From Tetrapyrgos nigripes (Eukaryota > Basidiomycota > Agaricomycetes > Agaricales > Campanellaceae), in the NCBI GenBank assembly GCA_013368315.1, contig JAACJM010000133.1:62001-126000 (forward strand): 64,000 nt of DNA, written 5' to 3'. Under the pieces are notes generated by a model, which saw only the letters and a list, made by a program, of their open reading frames with translations, made no database searches and had not been told where the DNA came from. A program made the translations under genes and the position numbers. Shown here piece by piece: positions 20,541 to 32,670 of the stretch; positions within the stretch are counted from its first letter, which is position 1, and every line of letters starts with the position of its first letter.

Positions 20541-22828
20541 GTTTGCATTATCATGTATTTATACATACATTCCCAACACCTCGAAGCTCCTGCTGCTTGT
20601 GGGTTGGCCTGACGGAGGACGAGTCATTGGATTTTCAAGTTTAAACGGTTTTAGGTGAGCCTTTCAAGTTTCAGATCGTAAATCATATAATGCTCTCGTT
20701 TACTGACGTCGTTCCTGTTCCTTTTTCCTCGCTTTCTACACCTTCAAGACTTCTGGCCTATTTTCGGGTGAAATCGAGGTCGAAAAACAAGGGGATGAGG
20801 GGACGATTGTATCGCTCCGGAGTCCGTACCAGTTTCAGCATCAGTGTTGACGCCAATGCCCGCAGCTCCATGCCAGCAGAAACTGCTGTAGGCCCCAAGT
20901 GACGGCAGAAGAGACGGCGTATGATCCAGATTCATAGTCATGCCTAGAACCAGTCCCATATCCAGACTAATCCAGTCCGGGTCCCAGTCCCAGTCCCAGT
21001 CCCACATGGTCAACAGGCCTATCGTCCCACTACCAGCAGCGTCCACTCCTCTCCTGTCGTAACCCCGCTTGCAGGGCCCAGGCTCATCTCCCAAATCACG
21101 AAAAAGATGTCCAATGTGTTCGTTCCCAAGGAAGACCGCATAATCCACGAAATGCAAAATACAAATCCACCGTCATCCAGGGTCTACATCAAACTCTTGT
21201 ACAAAGTCGGAATCCAGAGTCCATACTACTGCTCTCTCTACGCCTCTCCTCTTTTCCTCCGTTCCCTTTATTTCAGAACAAACCAAAGCCATAACGACCC
21301 AACGACATCAACTATCAGCCATATACCCATTTTCCACGTTCCCCCCTTCATCCTTGGATATTCGTAATCGCACTGCCGATATTACCATCACGCGACAAAC
21401 CAGCTTCCCCTCCTCCCTCGCCCGAACGTATCTAGTAACGAACCGTTCTCCAAGTACCCACAAATCCCAACCAAATCCCATCCGTATACGTCCTTCTGAG
21501 GTCTATCGAGGGTGAGACGTCGGATGGGTTAAGAGTAGGAGTCTTCTTGTTCGGTGACCGAAGCAGAGGTTGGATTCATATAGGGACGTGGGATGGGTAA
21601 TGGATAGAGGGAACAAGGGGGAGAGAAGGGGGGAAAGAGTCAGTGTAAGTCAACCCCAGTAGCAGAACGAAAGACAGACTCACTCAACTACCCCCCATTA
21701 GTCCCCAATCACTCTCTTTCACAAGCTCCGCAACGGGATTTTGCTGTACTGGGGAACGCTACGCTCAGGCATAGCGAATAAAGGTCTGAAGTGGAGGAGG
21801 CATCTTGAGCGATGGAGGAGACGTGGCAGCATGTGTTGGTATTGATAGGAAGTTGAGAGGAGGAGAGGGCAAGAAAGGAGGGCTGGAGAGAGAGACCAAG
21901 TCAGGAGATAAAAGAGAAGAAACTGGGTCAAAAAGACGAGAACAGGAGGAAATGAAGGACGACAGATACTCACCAACGCTCGTCCGCACACCAGCCTCAT
22001 TCTACACTCCCCACTCGTTCTAATAACTATATAACCCTTCCTCTACCCTAACCCTCAAACCTTCCCTACACTCGTCCTTTACTCCCTCATCACTCAATCC
22101 ATCCTGTCCTTGCGGGTACAAGTTCCCCATGGCACCTTAATTGACAATGTCGTTGGGTAGAGTTCGCCTGCACATCAACAAATGGGTGCGAGGAAGTCTG
22201 GGGGATGCCAAATGAACAGTACAGGAACGCACAAACCCCTAGTTGGTCGTGTTGAGGAAGTAGGGAAGTTGAGGAGGGGAGAAGGGGACCGTGGGGATGT
22301 TTAGGCTTGAGGGATTGGTGCTTGGGGAAGCATGTTGTGATGCAGTCTCCACTCTCACTGAGACTCAAAGGACCCTACAACGATGACTCATCTAACCCAG
22401 ATCCGGGGATGAGTGGGAGCGGAACGAGGAGAGGAAGGCATAGTGCCAGGGCCACAGACGTCGACGAGCTTTCATCCTATTCGTATACGTGTTGGTGTAT
22501 CCATGGAATGGATTATGTATTTGGATTTGGGTCAAGTGTGGAGGAGCAAGGACATTGTGGGGTTTCTGGGAAGAACGACATTTGATCTTGCTGCTTTTAC
22601 ACTGTGAATGAATGGAATGCGTTCGTCTAATGGTGTTTGTTTCAAATAAACGTTGAGTAAAAAAGAGATCACACAGAAGCGAAGTATTTGGTGGGTTTGT
22701 GGAGATGAGTGAAGGGTCAGGGAGAAAGACGCGGAAGACAAGTTGAGATGGTGGTAGTCAAGGAGAAAGACGTCTTGATCACACGTGACTAGCATGACTC
22801 CTTGGACGCGACGTGCCGCTGAGCTAAA
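20541..22828. other. No recognisable gene
   Basis: About 2.3 kb with only short, low-complexity frames. It contains a small tandem CCCAGT run near 20980-21003. A minus frame at 20744-21157 covers that run and is unlikely to be real. Confidence 0.3.
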
Positions 22829-23341
22829 TTAATGGGGCGACCCACAATGGTCATAGTGAAATTCGTTATAATAGTAGGCAGAGAAGTTGGAAAGGAATGG
22901 TAATGAACGAGGATTCAAATTTGTGGAGCGAAGAGCAATGGGACTCTGTAATATTGGCTCACTGGAAGAAGAAAGGTTGATTTGAGTTGTAGGAGAAGCT
23001 GGTAGGTCTGTATTCGAGTGCTCGTTCGATGGTAGAGGTATAGGAATTGCTGGCAAATTTGTGTGGGAACTCGGCATAAGTATATCAGAGGAGTTTGCAT
23101 GCAGGTGAGAGTTTGGGGAAGAATATGATCCTCGGTTAGAGTGGACAGTTGTTTCGATGGAGCTGGGGGTGGGATAAGGATGGTAGCGGTAGCTACTCGC
23201 TGTGGAAGGTGGTGCGGGTATAGCAGGATTCACATCAGCATTTGTTAGCCATTTTCGGCGTGGTTTTGACTTGGGATTTTGATCGTTTGACATTTTGAAT
23301 GATTTGATAGAACTTGAGATGCTGCAGGGCCTCAAATCCAC
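22829..23341 (-). CDS. Ser/Pro/Thr-rich hypothetical protein
   Basis: A 170-codon frame (or 154 from the second ATG at MSNDQNPKSKPRRKW). After a basic N-terminus the rest is a disordered Ser-, Pro-, Asn- and Tyr-rich sequence (SSYRYHPYPTPSS). There are no introns, no signal peptide and no known domain. Codon use looks protein-like and the frame is long for this window, so it may be a real disordered regulator or the N-terminal exon of a larger gene. Confidence 0.35.
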   Translation of the reverse strand: MDLRPCSISSSIKSFKMSNDQNPKSKPRRKWLTNADVNPAIPAPPSTASSYRYHPYPTPSSIETTVHSNRGSYSSPNSHLHANSSDILMPSSHTNLPAIPIPLPSNEHSNTDLPASPTTQINLSSSSEPILQSPIALRSTNLNPRSLPFLSNFSAYYYNEFHYDHCGSPH

Positions 23342-23891
23342 AGAGCGGCGCGTCAGAATTACGAGGACGCTGGCGGTAGCGGGAAAAGGGGTTGTGGGAG
23401 CCCTCTTGATTACATCATAGAAATCCGCGGGCGCAAGCCCTTAGATTACTTCCAGACTACATACACACATTAGTGGGTATCGTCAGTCTGGTTTCACGAG
23501 ACTAGTCTAGAGGTTGCCGTGGGTGAAGACAACGTGGTGGTCGTCCCGCATGACCCTTTCGCGGTTCTTCATCCGCACAAGCGACGGCCGCGGTGGATGG
23601 TCTAGATCTTGAATACAATGATAACCTCAATCATTGAACTCTGTCCCCCTGGACTATGGTAGGTCATCAGGCCGTTATCTCGTCGTCACACTTGAATTAC
23701 CTATATATATCTATGGATCGTTTTTTCCCACTCTTCTTCAGAAGTATATATATTGGATTGGATAGTAATGTGCATTTGTACCTTACCTGCTCTTCTCCAG
23801 CCGACTCCAAACATCAATAATAGTAATAGCAGGTAATTTTTGCTATGCAGTTTTCCGTACAATCGATTGCTCAACACATTCACATTGCAGA
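23342..23891. other. Upstream region of the acetyltransferase gene
   Basis: Non-coding. A TATATATATC stretch near 23702 lies too far upstream to be a certain TATA box for the gene at 23892. Nothing else is recognised. Confidence 0.3.
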
Positions 23892-24985
23892 ATGTCCAGT
23901 TTTTCCCAAGTATCATCCTTATCAGGTACACGTTCAAAGACTAAGCAAGGAAGAATCCCAAGACTGATCATTGCTCCAGCTGATGAACTCACTCTGGTTT
24001 CGCAGAAATTAGCAAATGCTTTCAGTAATTGTCAGCTTCACACAAAATAGCTTTTCGCATGGATCAATTCGAGCTAATCCTTCCATTTTGCACTTGAAAT
24101 GTGCATACGTATACATCTAGACCCTCTCTTCCGTGCTATATTGGGAGAACCTCCATCCAGCGAATCAAAACTTGCAGTCGACTTCTTCAAAGCCCATATC
24201 CTAGCTGGTTTACAGTACGGTGCAGTATACACTGCAGGAGAGAATTTAGCTGCTCTGGCAGTGGTTTTCGGTCCTGGCACAAAGATGGATTAGTGCGTTT
24301 TAAATTTTATTGGATTCAATCCTTCCTAGACTCTAGTGGTGTTTCCTTCCAAAATTAATTGAATTTAACTGACTTTATCTTATCCTTATCTTTAAAAATC
24401 CAGTGACAAATCCGCCGAGTGGCAAGATTTGCTAGGAAGGATTCCAGAGGAGAATCGTCTTTGGTATGAGTCCGAGGTATTGCTTTTCTAATTTCACCAC
24501 TGGTTCTTCCCGAGAGGCTGTGACTCATATTCAGTGAATCTGCAGTTCAACGACCAATGCACAAAGTTTAGTAATGATGCATACGGCAAAGGGAACCAGC
24601 ATAAATGGTGGTATCTTATGGTCCTTGGAGTTGAAGCGTCCGCACAGAACCAGGGCCTTGGCAAGGAGCTTGTAAATGGACTGCAGCGTGTGGTGAGAGG
24701 TGGAGTTTCCTGACAAAAAGAAAGAAAGAAAGCTGATCCACTTTGACTCGACTGGACTAGGCTGAAGAATCGAACGTCCCTTTGTGTTGGCAAACGACTA
24801 CTGCTGTAAGAGATAACAAGAACTGGTTCTTTAAGTTTCAGATCTTTATTGACGATATCTTACAGCCGCTGTTCTATCAACACCTTGGCTTCGAGGCAGT
24901 GAGGAAAATTAAATATTCTTCCCCGTCCGGAGACATTGAGGAGTGGGCATATGTATATCAGCCACCCACGGTGGACAGTGCTTAG
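23892..24985 (+). CDS. GNAT-family N-acetyltransferase (five exons)
   Basis: Exons 23892-24030, 24121-24292, 24404-24476, 24546-24692 and 24761-24985 join in phase into 251 residues. The first donor (GTCAGC) is weak; the others are ordinary. The protein starts MSSFSQVSSLSGTRSK. It has the acetyl-CoA-binding motif A as LGVEASAQNQGLGKELVNGL (exon 4), with the Q-x-x-G-L-G turn, and a C-terminal FYQHLGFEAVRK strand typical of GNAT motif B (exon 5). It resembles single-domain acetyltransferases common in mushroom genomes that act on small amines or protein amino groups; the substrate cannot be told. No break is seen, so this is one of the few intact host genes here. Confidence 0.75.
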
Positions 24986-25754
24986 ACGTTTAAAAAGTCT
25001 GTGTGATGGGATGGTCGCTCTGTGCGATCAGCAGGAAGATGAACTGAACGCGCAGTACACAGAAATGATGATATGGTTATTTTGAACTGAAGCAAATCTG
25101 ATCGACTGAGTGAAACAAATTCACACTTGGATAATCTACTAGAAACATACCGGGCTTTGTATCCTAGGGCCGGACAACCGTACTTCGATGATGGGTACGG
25201 GTATTTATATGATTTCACAAGCCTATTTTACGGGTCCACTGAACCAAGGTTTCCAGCCCGCTTTTGTGCCACCAAATGCGTTCCCAAGAGTCCAGAATGA
25301 CATGTATGGTATGTCTTCGCACATTATAATGAGGAAAATAACAGTCTTGAAGGCGGAATGTCGTAGGAAAGAAGCTCGGTCTTGCCATCTATTATTCCGA
25401 TAGATCCTTGACACGACGTCGACCAAAAAGAAGGGCGAGAAGAAACCCTATTGAGGAGACCTTCAGCATCTCGTTGCAGTTCTAGAACCTTGCAATTCTT
25501 CTCAGCAGAAAAGTAGACGCCGCTGGTGAGAACACGGTAGAAGGTTGTAGAAATTCGTCTGGCCGGTTACCGGTTTGTAGCGGGCTAAGATAAGCCAACC
25601 CGTCCCCGTCCCCGCCATACCGTGTCCCCGTGTCCCGCCACTTACCCGCCAACCCGTGCTATTCCCTACTTCTCCGTCAACACGCTGTCACAAAATGTCC
25701 CTCGTCGGCCCTTCACGGCTTGCATCCCTCAGAAAATCCTCTAAGTTTGATAAA

Positions 25755-26545
25755 CTGAAGGTTTATTACGAGGCCCTTTAGGCCGAGTTAACTTATGTCG
25801 ACCCCCCAATTGAGTACCAAAGGTTCTCACGGGTTCTAATTTTTACACGCCACCTCAGCGCTCCGAAATGCCCGCACACTGCCATCTCAACTGACGCATT
25901 GAAGTACGTTATGATTCATTCCCTTCGCTGTCGACGACTACAAGCCCATCAACCACGTCAACCACGTCAAGCTTCAGACGCGTTTACCTTCCCTCAGCAG
26001 CCGTCGAAAGTCGTCAAGAGCCGCTCTCTGAATCACTATTGCTTCCTCCACCCCATCCAAGGTCATTTAAAGGCATCGTTACATTAAGCTATTGAGCTCT
26101 ATCTAATTTTTTACTGCATACAAAACCATTTTACTTATCCAATGGGCCTCGTAATTTGCCATGTGAAGCAGTGGCACCTTTCCCCAGTTACGAGGCCTTT
26201 AGCCGAGTTAACTTATGTCGTCTTCGCAACTTTTCCACGCCTGCAATTTCTATTGGCCAGTCTCTATGATGCCGACAACCGAACGAGGACGCCGTCGGCT
26301 TTTTGATCCGACCCAAGCTGTCGTCAATCTTGAAGCTTGAAGCTTGAAGGCGCGTCGGATTTTCGTAAGTCCTTTCACCTTCACCCTACGATATGCTACT
26401 ACAGGCCTCGTAACTTGCCATGCGAAGCAGTGGCATCTTTCCCCAGTTAACTTAGGTCGACTTTTCAACTTTCCCACGTCTGCAGATTTCTATTGCCGGT
26501 CTCTACAATAGCCGACATCCGAACGATTAGAACTCAGCGCCCACA
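25755..26545. repeat. GAGGCC-family repeats with a ~140-bp direct duplication
   Basis: Three related blocks: 25765-25803 (TTACGAGGCCCTTTAGGC then GTTAACTTATGTCG), 26143-26290 and 26403-26540. The last two are direct repeats that share GGCCTCGTAA, TTGCCATG, GAAGCAGTGGCA, CTTTCCCCAGTTA and about 70 bp beyond. In the 26143 copy GGGCCTCGTAA is followed 50 bp later by TTACGAGGCC, so a short foldback unit is visible. No coding content is recognised. The preceding stretch 24986-25754 also holds nothing I can name. Confidence 0.5.
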
Positions 26546-27223
26546 TCCTCGACGTCACCGTCGCCATTCTTCCCCTAATTCGACTCTTGATCTTAGACTA
26601 ATTGGTAGCTACTTTCAATGAAGATAACAAGCGTCCTGTAACAAATTCCAGTTCTACACTCATATGTAAATATTGAGCTCATCCTGAAGTAAGAGATGAT
26701 TACTATCTACTTATGCACTTCTAACACTAGCAGCGTTCTACCAGTTCGTAGCCACCCTGCGCGTGTGCATTCCTTCTATATAGCCGTCCATCTAAATCAT
26801 GAGCACATAAGTATCATTCGATGGAAATGTAAAACATAGAGACAAAAGACAAAAGACATACACAATTTAATCGACTCCAAACTCGGACACGCCTCGATGA
26901 GTTTTTGCAACTCTGGAGAAATATTCCGGTGTGCGCCTTTCACACTTCTGAAAGACGCATCATTGATGTTAAAACATTTCAGATGTGTAAGGCGGCGCAG
27001 GGCAGAGATGTCTAGGGGTACGACGTTCGGATCGGGTAACGGCTAGCAAAGTTTAGTTAGGAAAACACGGGGCATGATCACTAATGAACGGGACACTCAC
27101 AGGCACTCCGAGCATTACGAGGTGATTTAATGAGGCCGAAATGTACTGGAACGACAAAGACGTAACGTTCTTCGGCACATGCCGCAGCGCGATGAAGCCA
27201 ACGAGGAAGTCGTTGACCATGAC

Positions 27224-27604
27224 CTTCCTGATGACTACAGCAGGCTTCCGCGCCTCCAGGCAGTCTTTGAATCTCTCCCACGAGTGCGGAAACCTCCATT
27301 ATTTTCGCTTGAAACCTTATTTGCAGGACTCCCAAAGCGAGCTCGAGTCACTCGTGCTCAGATCAATGAGGAGGCAATACTCATGGAGGCTCTCGCAGAC
27401 GCTGAAGAGGATGAAATACCCGATGACGGTGCAATAGAGATTCCTTCCGATGAGGAGTACATAGAATAGGTTTGTTATTTTACATAGAAATTTTCAAGAA
27501 ATTTTCGATTTTTAATCCTTAAATCTAACCCTTAAGGATACCCTTAAGCCTTAAATAAGCCTTAAACAATTGGAGAAGTCGATTTAAGGCCTTAAAGTAG
27601 AACA
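27224..27604 (+). mobile_element. Second insert in the F-box gene, with acidic ORF tail
   Basis: Between the two F-box fragments lies about 380 bp foreign to that frame. On the plus strand it encodes a coding tail (DDYSRLPRLQAVFESLP..., ending EIPSDEEYIE, stop at 27469) followed by an AT-rich part with repeated CTTAAG/CCTTAAA words (27520-27595). It could be the 3-prime end of a larger transposon with its terminal region. Exact borders and target duplication could not be fixed. The ORF tail is not recognised. Confidence 0.4.
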
Positions 27605-27693
27605 CTGAGATTGGCAACTGGACTGCGAGGGTTGAAAATGAGCTCCACCGATAAGCTCCTACCATCCAGTTGTTGCAGTCGTTTGAGATCTGG

Positions 27694-28844
27694 TAGGGCT
27701 ACGCGCCGTACCAGTATGCATACGGGGATACTGGTTCCGTACAAAAATACGACCCCGTACCGTACTGGCTTGCTCGAGAAAGAAAATACGGTTTAGGACT
27801 ATACGGGTACTCACCGTAATGTCTCGTATCTTATACGGCCGTATACGGGTCCATACGGTATACGGGTCAAGTATTCTCGAGGAGGAGCTGAAAGACTTCG
27901 GCACCGACGGCAAGGACATGTATCTCACGTGCCGCTGACTTCTTCTTTTCAATCTTAGTCTTCTACTCGCTGTTTTCTGCCAGCACTGTGTTAAATTCTT
28001 GTACAACATGCTTTCTTTTCGTTTTGCGGGCCCTCTCAGCCCTTCTACTTTACCTACATACATACCAGGGGGCCTCTACCATGACTTGGCTGCGTCAGGA
28101 CCTGCGGGTGTAACATTTGGCAGTTGGTACGCGATTTTCAACTTTCTAGCCGGTTTTTTTTGCTAAGTATCGCCCGCAAACACCACAGATTGCAAATTCG
28201 TTATCTTAGGCTTTAAATTGAGCTCCGTTCCTTTACCTGCTTGTATGCTCTCAGACATGGACAATTCCCAGTGTGCTGTGAATCCTGATGGGACTCTGAA
28301 AGACGCTTCCGAAATCCAATTCTACAACGACAAGCAGCCGCCCCAAGATAGTGAGAAATGTGACCCGATCCAGTGGTGGCAAGGCCAGAAGGCGACATTC
28401 CCCACCCTTTACCGTTTGGCCCTTGATATCTTTTCTATCCCTGGTACGTGGTGGCCTTGTTCTTGACTTATTCCTACAGTACTGATACATATTCTTTTCA
28501 TCAAGGGTCAGCAGTTGCTGTAGAGCGCGTGTTTTCTGGTGGTCAATATACTATTTCTCTTCGCCGTGCCAGTCTGCACCCAGACACTATTCGTATGCTT
28601 ATGATTGCAAAGAATAGGTTACATTTAGCTCGTTGTCGTAGAAAGTAGCGGTAGTTTCTCGTTTACATTTCGTAATGATTTTTCTCTGTCCGTACTACCC
28701 GTAATACTGGCGTAATTATACGGGTCCCGTACCGTACTCAGTTGAAACCATATCCCGTACAAATACTGGTACTGTACAGACTACCCCGTATCCGACCCGT
28801 CGCTCATACGCCGTACCAGTAATACTGGACGGTGCGTAGCCCTA
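27694..28844 (+). mobile_element. Internally deleted hAT element with 8-bp target duplication
   Basis: The ends are inverted: left TAGGGCTACGCGCCGT, right (reverse complement) TAGGGCTACGCACCGT. AGATCTGG is present on both sides (27686-27693 and 28845-28852), the 8-bp duplication expected of hAT. Subterminal regions are full of short CCGTAC, ATACGG and ATACTGG words in both orientations, a usual transposase-binding layout. Total length is 1,151 bp, far too short for a full hAT, and only the C-terminal coding part remains. Confidence 0.92.
28218..28648 (+). pseudogene. hAT transposase C-terminal dimerisation domain
   Basis: Two exons, about 28218-28443 and 28506-28648, joined by a GTACGT...AAG intron. 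The product reads CDPIQWWQGQKATFPTLYRL then ALDIFSIPGSAVAVERVFSG and ISLRRASLHPDTIRMLMIAK, the classic hAT C-terminal block (D-P-x-x-W-W ... S-V-x-x-E-R-x-F-S-x-G ... R-x-x-L). The DDE catalytic part is missing, so this copy cannot move itself. The last residues are a basic LARCRRK. Confidence 0.9.
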
Positions 28845-29984
28845 AGATCTGGTTCAACGTCTTCGACCCTGCTGACACCAAAATCAATGACAATAGATTG
28901 CAGTGCAGTTACAGTAGGAGAAATGAGATTGAGGATCTCCAATGCGCCGCTGTATGATCGTAACTGAGGAAGTGTTATGGTTTCCGTGAATCTGGAAAGG
29001 TATGGCCGGTGCAGAAAGAAATTTCGACTGGGGACGGAAATGGATAATTGAGTGAGGCTTGGATGCTTCTGGAGGAAGCGAAGAAGAGGAGTGTGATCAA
29101 AGTTGGGGATCAGCATAACGGTGAGTCGAGAAAGATTCGGAAAGGATAGCAGTCCAAAATTGGGGTCTATTACAAGCTGATGAGAGAAGAATTCGTGTTC
29201 GATGTGTAACTGGAGGTCCTCAACGTGGCGCGTAGCACTTAGCATGTTGATTAAAGCAGTTGGCGTTGGGTGCGTTTGCCAGTCACTACATTCATAGAAA
29301 TTGTAATTAGTCAGAAAATCGTCGAAATAGTGAACCGATTGCGCACAGTCCGTGATGAATGAGTACTTCGAAACGCCGGACCTGAGTGGCAAGCTCATTC
29401 CCCCCGAAGAGAATAGCGTGCGTTGGAGTTTGTATATTGCGGTAAATGTGGTGAGCCATATCGACTGGTACAGAAGCGTGCGTCCTAGTTGGTAGAAGAG
29501 CTTGCATGAAAGAAGGAGCCTTGCGTGCTCCTTTGCTGGAGAAACCTTCATGATCTCCATTAGAACCTCGTTTGGAAAGACGTGTATTATAGGACGAGGC
29601 TTATTCGCCGCCTTTGTACGCCGTTTTCGAGACATGAAGAGGTGGGACCGTCGGGTTAGATGCTGGGTAGATGACGGTTCGAGAAAAAGGAGGATACTTA
29701 TCTCGTGATATCACAACATCTCAATTCACGTGGATGACGCGGTCACGTCTTGAAGGACGCGTGAACGACAAGTGAACAATCGCGATCCAGCCGCAGCATC
29801 ACTACATACCGCTCACTGTGCTTTAGCCTGATCAAGACAGTATAGAATACAATGGATGAAGGACTTCATCGTTGCCAGAGAAATGCTTTGTAATCGCAGA
29901 AACCCGAAGGGATAGGACGAGTGTAAGAAACGTGAAAAAGTAGTGTAGATATAGAGATATGCATTAGAGGACAAAGAGAACGAC

Positions 29985-30620
29985 GTCGTGGGGTTTTCAG
30001 TCATTCTGTCAGTCATTCTCCTGTCGAAATGAAATTTCCTTCTCACCCCCCTCCACCCGGGTACAACCACAATCGTTTGCGTATCATCAAGTACCATTCC
30101 AGGACCCTTTACTACCTCTCCCACTTCCAAATCCTCTAATCGATAGACAGGTGTATCGGGTACACGTCTTATGATGTCAAAATAGACTGGATGGGTTAAC
30201 GCGACTTTTGCGTTGGAGACGGGTCGGAGAGAGTTGGCAGAAGCGAGCCTGTTGAGCTCGGTGTAAACTGAATTGCCTAGTGTGTCAAATGTTTTGCCTA
30301 TACATGGACCTATATGTAGACGCAACGCACCATGCGCTCAAGAAGTAAGCAAGTAAAAAGGCGAAAGAAGCAGAAACGCAGCGTGCACCTTGATATCATC
30401 AACCACAACTGTCTTTCGCTCCAACAAAAACCCAAACTCGTTCTTATATGTCCTCCTAAACGCTGTCATAAAATCCTCCCCAGCCTCAGTTTTCTCACTC
30501 TCCTCAACAACCACCATCAAACTCGTATCCGTCCCCTCAAACCTCATATTAAGCATCCTCTCTGTCATCACTTTCTTTCCCTTGTCGGGCCAATTCTTCC
30601 GTAACGTCTATGTATTGATC
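29985..30620 (-). pseudogene. 5-oxoprolinase / hydantoinase A fragment
   Basis: Minus-strand pieces match the end of the ATP-dependent hydantoinase-A half of 5-oxoprolinase: ERMLNMRFEGTDTSLMV and TYKNEFGFLLERKTVVVDDI (30571-30385), then, after a likely intron, VALTHPVYFDIIRRVPDTPV, LEDLEVGEVVKGPGMVLDDT and QTIVVVPGW (~30230-30040). 5-oxoprolinase opens pyroglutamate to glutamate in glutathione turnover and is normally about 1,280 residues; less than 200 are seen and the hydantoinase-B half is absent. The frame also breaks just upstream of MTERMLN. A relic, not a working gene. Confidence 0.7.
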
Positions 30621-31627
30621 AACTGCCATATGGCCATCATGACAGAGTGTAGAGAAGTTATGTAGAATGAAACGAGTTAAACCACCGCGACGTACCTGAT
30701 GACCCGCAAACCAATACTTGGCATCCTTAAAAGACGATAGCCTAAAGCCCCACTGAGCCCATCTCTAACCCTCAACGCTTCCCTATCCCACACCCAGATT
30801 GAAGAGCAAGAAGACCCGGGAACAAATAGTCAGCAATCGAAGGAATACAAGTTAGTGACTCCTTATCTCTCTGCTCCTCGCGTTGTCGGAACAACGTAGT
30901 GCGATTACTCGAGCAGCAGGGAGGCACCGAGACGGTGGTAGAAAGACTCACCGGTTCCGATTATCATTCAGATCTCCTGGAATCCAAAAACCACAGGTTA
31001 GAGTCAGAGGGGGTTGAAAAAGAGCGGCAGCGACCCGCTTAGCCAAAGCAAGTTCGCATAGATACAGATACTTGTCAACGCCTTTGGGAAAATACTAAAT
31101 AGAGAGCCAATGCGAAGGGTGATGGTGCGGAGAGGAAGACATTGATGAATAACAACGTACATCACCTGAGTATTGAGTATAAACCACACCACAGATACTA
31201 AGTATGCGTACTATATGTTAATGATGCATATTGAGCAGGATTCCTACGGCATACGATGGATGTTGTGAGCGTTGAGGTACAAGCTAGTTTGATTTGTTTG
31301 GCTATGTTAGCAGGCGCCCGGAAAAGTCCGTGCATCTGTTCCCTCGCTTTCACTCAGTCTTCTACTTCTCCCTCCCTCCGCTGCAAAACAGTGGGTCCAT
31401 GTGAGCATCCGCTTTTTAACCGGTTTTTATTTATTCTTATTAGCGTCTTCTACATACTAGTTTTTGGTGTCCTTTGCGAATATCGTTATTGCCTGACGCC
31501 CGCCATCGTTCGCGTCGTTATGAGGGATGGGTTTAGGGAAGCGGGTAGAGCTGAAGTTGGCGATTATTTGCTATGGCTATGGAATATGACCGCCCGCACA
31601 ATGGCCATTGTGACGGCTAGCATAACT
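30621..31627. other. Mostly non-coding; one unrecognised 133-codon frame
   Basis: A plus-strand frame at 31256-31657 has one hydrophobic segment (FLFILISVFYILVFGVL) and no known motif; its end overlaps the GAGGCC repeat, so it is doubtful. Exon-like sequence on the minus strand at 30700-30780 may belong to the 5-oxoprolinase relic. Confidence 0.25.
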
Positions 31628-31802
31628 ATAGGGTTACAGCGTTACGAGGCCCTTTAGGGACTTGTTTTTATACTGAGGCTTCCGTGTGTGGCTATGCAAT
31701 TTAGATATACTTATGATTTTCTCGACATTTTCTTACCAATTTCCGACTAGGAATCTGATGAAGGAGATGTGGGCCACCGCTGCGTGTGGCAATGACGAGG
31801 CC
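31628..31802. repeat. GAGGCC-family dispersed repeat, copy
   Basis: Starts GTTACGAGGCCCTTTAGGG and ends with ATGTGGGCCACCGC...GTGTGGCAATGACGAGGCCC. The right part closely matches 20310-20335 and 35707-35745. Confidence 0.55.
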
Positions 31803-32670
31803 CGTTCGTTTAATCACTTATGTTTCGTTCTATGTTCTCACTTTCACATTGTTTGCAGCTTGGCGCAGCAAGAGACTGAAGATTTCCTCCATCGAAATAT
31901 GCAAGAAAGCAGTCCCAGCCAATTATAGCTCTCTGTGACAACACCTGTCCTCGTCTAATAACCTGAACCTGCCAACCATGCCAGTGACATAAGATCACAA
32001 CTCATGTGTGACCCTGATATTTTCGCTCTCTTATTTCTTATATCATTCGTGCGGTGAGTGTTTAGTACTTGTTGTTCCATACAGTAAAAGTAACGAGTTT
32101 TTGGGCTGTTAACCAAAGAATAGACGACTCTGTTGTGACCGTTGGTAGCGGCGGAGAAGGAAGGCTTCAAATTGTGTGAAAGAGTATACATATTATTGAA
32201 AGGAGTATGAACAAACTACATGTACTGTCGATAGGGTTGAAAATCGTGCTGTTTGTGGTAGAGCACTTTCCATGTCTCTGCTTCTATTTGTCAAAGTTAT
32301 AGAAGCCGGAGCGAAGCGACGGCCAAGTCACTTGTAAAAATTAAAAAACATAACTTTTTGAAATACAACTACATATCCTGATTAGGCAACTTTATGTCAT
32401 ATGCTTATTATGCGCCTATCCTCTCGAGGTATGGAAATCTGAATCCGCAGTTTTCAAGGCAATCCGATCAGCCGTTGTGGAGATATGGCCAGAAAGGTGT
32501 GAAAACCCACGATGTACATTGTGGGAGCTAATCTATAATAACTTGTAATAACTTGGTTTACCGCAGTGCCTTGCAATGGCAACGAAGAGTCATAGGAGAG
32601 CCTGGAGTCTGGGGAAGGAATGTTGATGAGGATGAGGGCATGTCGTACGGAACGGATGACTTGTGCGCGG
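31803..32670. other. No recognisable gene
   Basis: About 870 bp without a supportable coding frame or strong repeat. Confidence 0.3.

Larger units (their letters stand above)
26797..29635 (-). pseudogene. F-box protein gene split by two insertions
   Basis: From the ATG at 29635 the product runs through an F-box-like start (HVFPNEVLMEIMKVS, then RLLLSCKLFYQLGRTLLYQS) into leucine-rich segments (FPNLSRLTVMLIPNF; LLRFLQKHPSLTQLSIS) up to VEDVEPDL at 28853. There a hAT element (27694-28844) interrupts it. Past the element the same frame resumes as KRLQQLDGRSLSVELIFNP (27685-27605). A second insert follows, and the C-terminal part is at 27223-27101 (KVMVNDFLVGFIALRHVPKN) and, after an intron 27043-27100, 27042-26797 (LTHLKCFNINDASF; ISPELQKLIEACPSL). 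F-box proteins bring substrates to SCF ubiquitin ligases; large divergent families are usual in Agaricomycetes. Removing the hAT element and one target copy restores the frame exactly, so the insertion is what broke it. Confidence 0.75.

Noticed and set aside
20744..21157. 137-codon minus ORF with a WDWDWDWDPDW run
   Set aside because: The run is a translation of a short CCCAGT tandem repeat; no other support.
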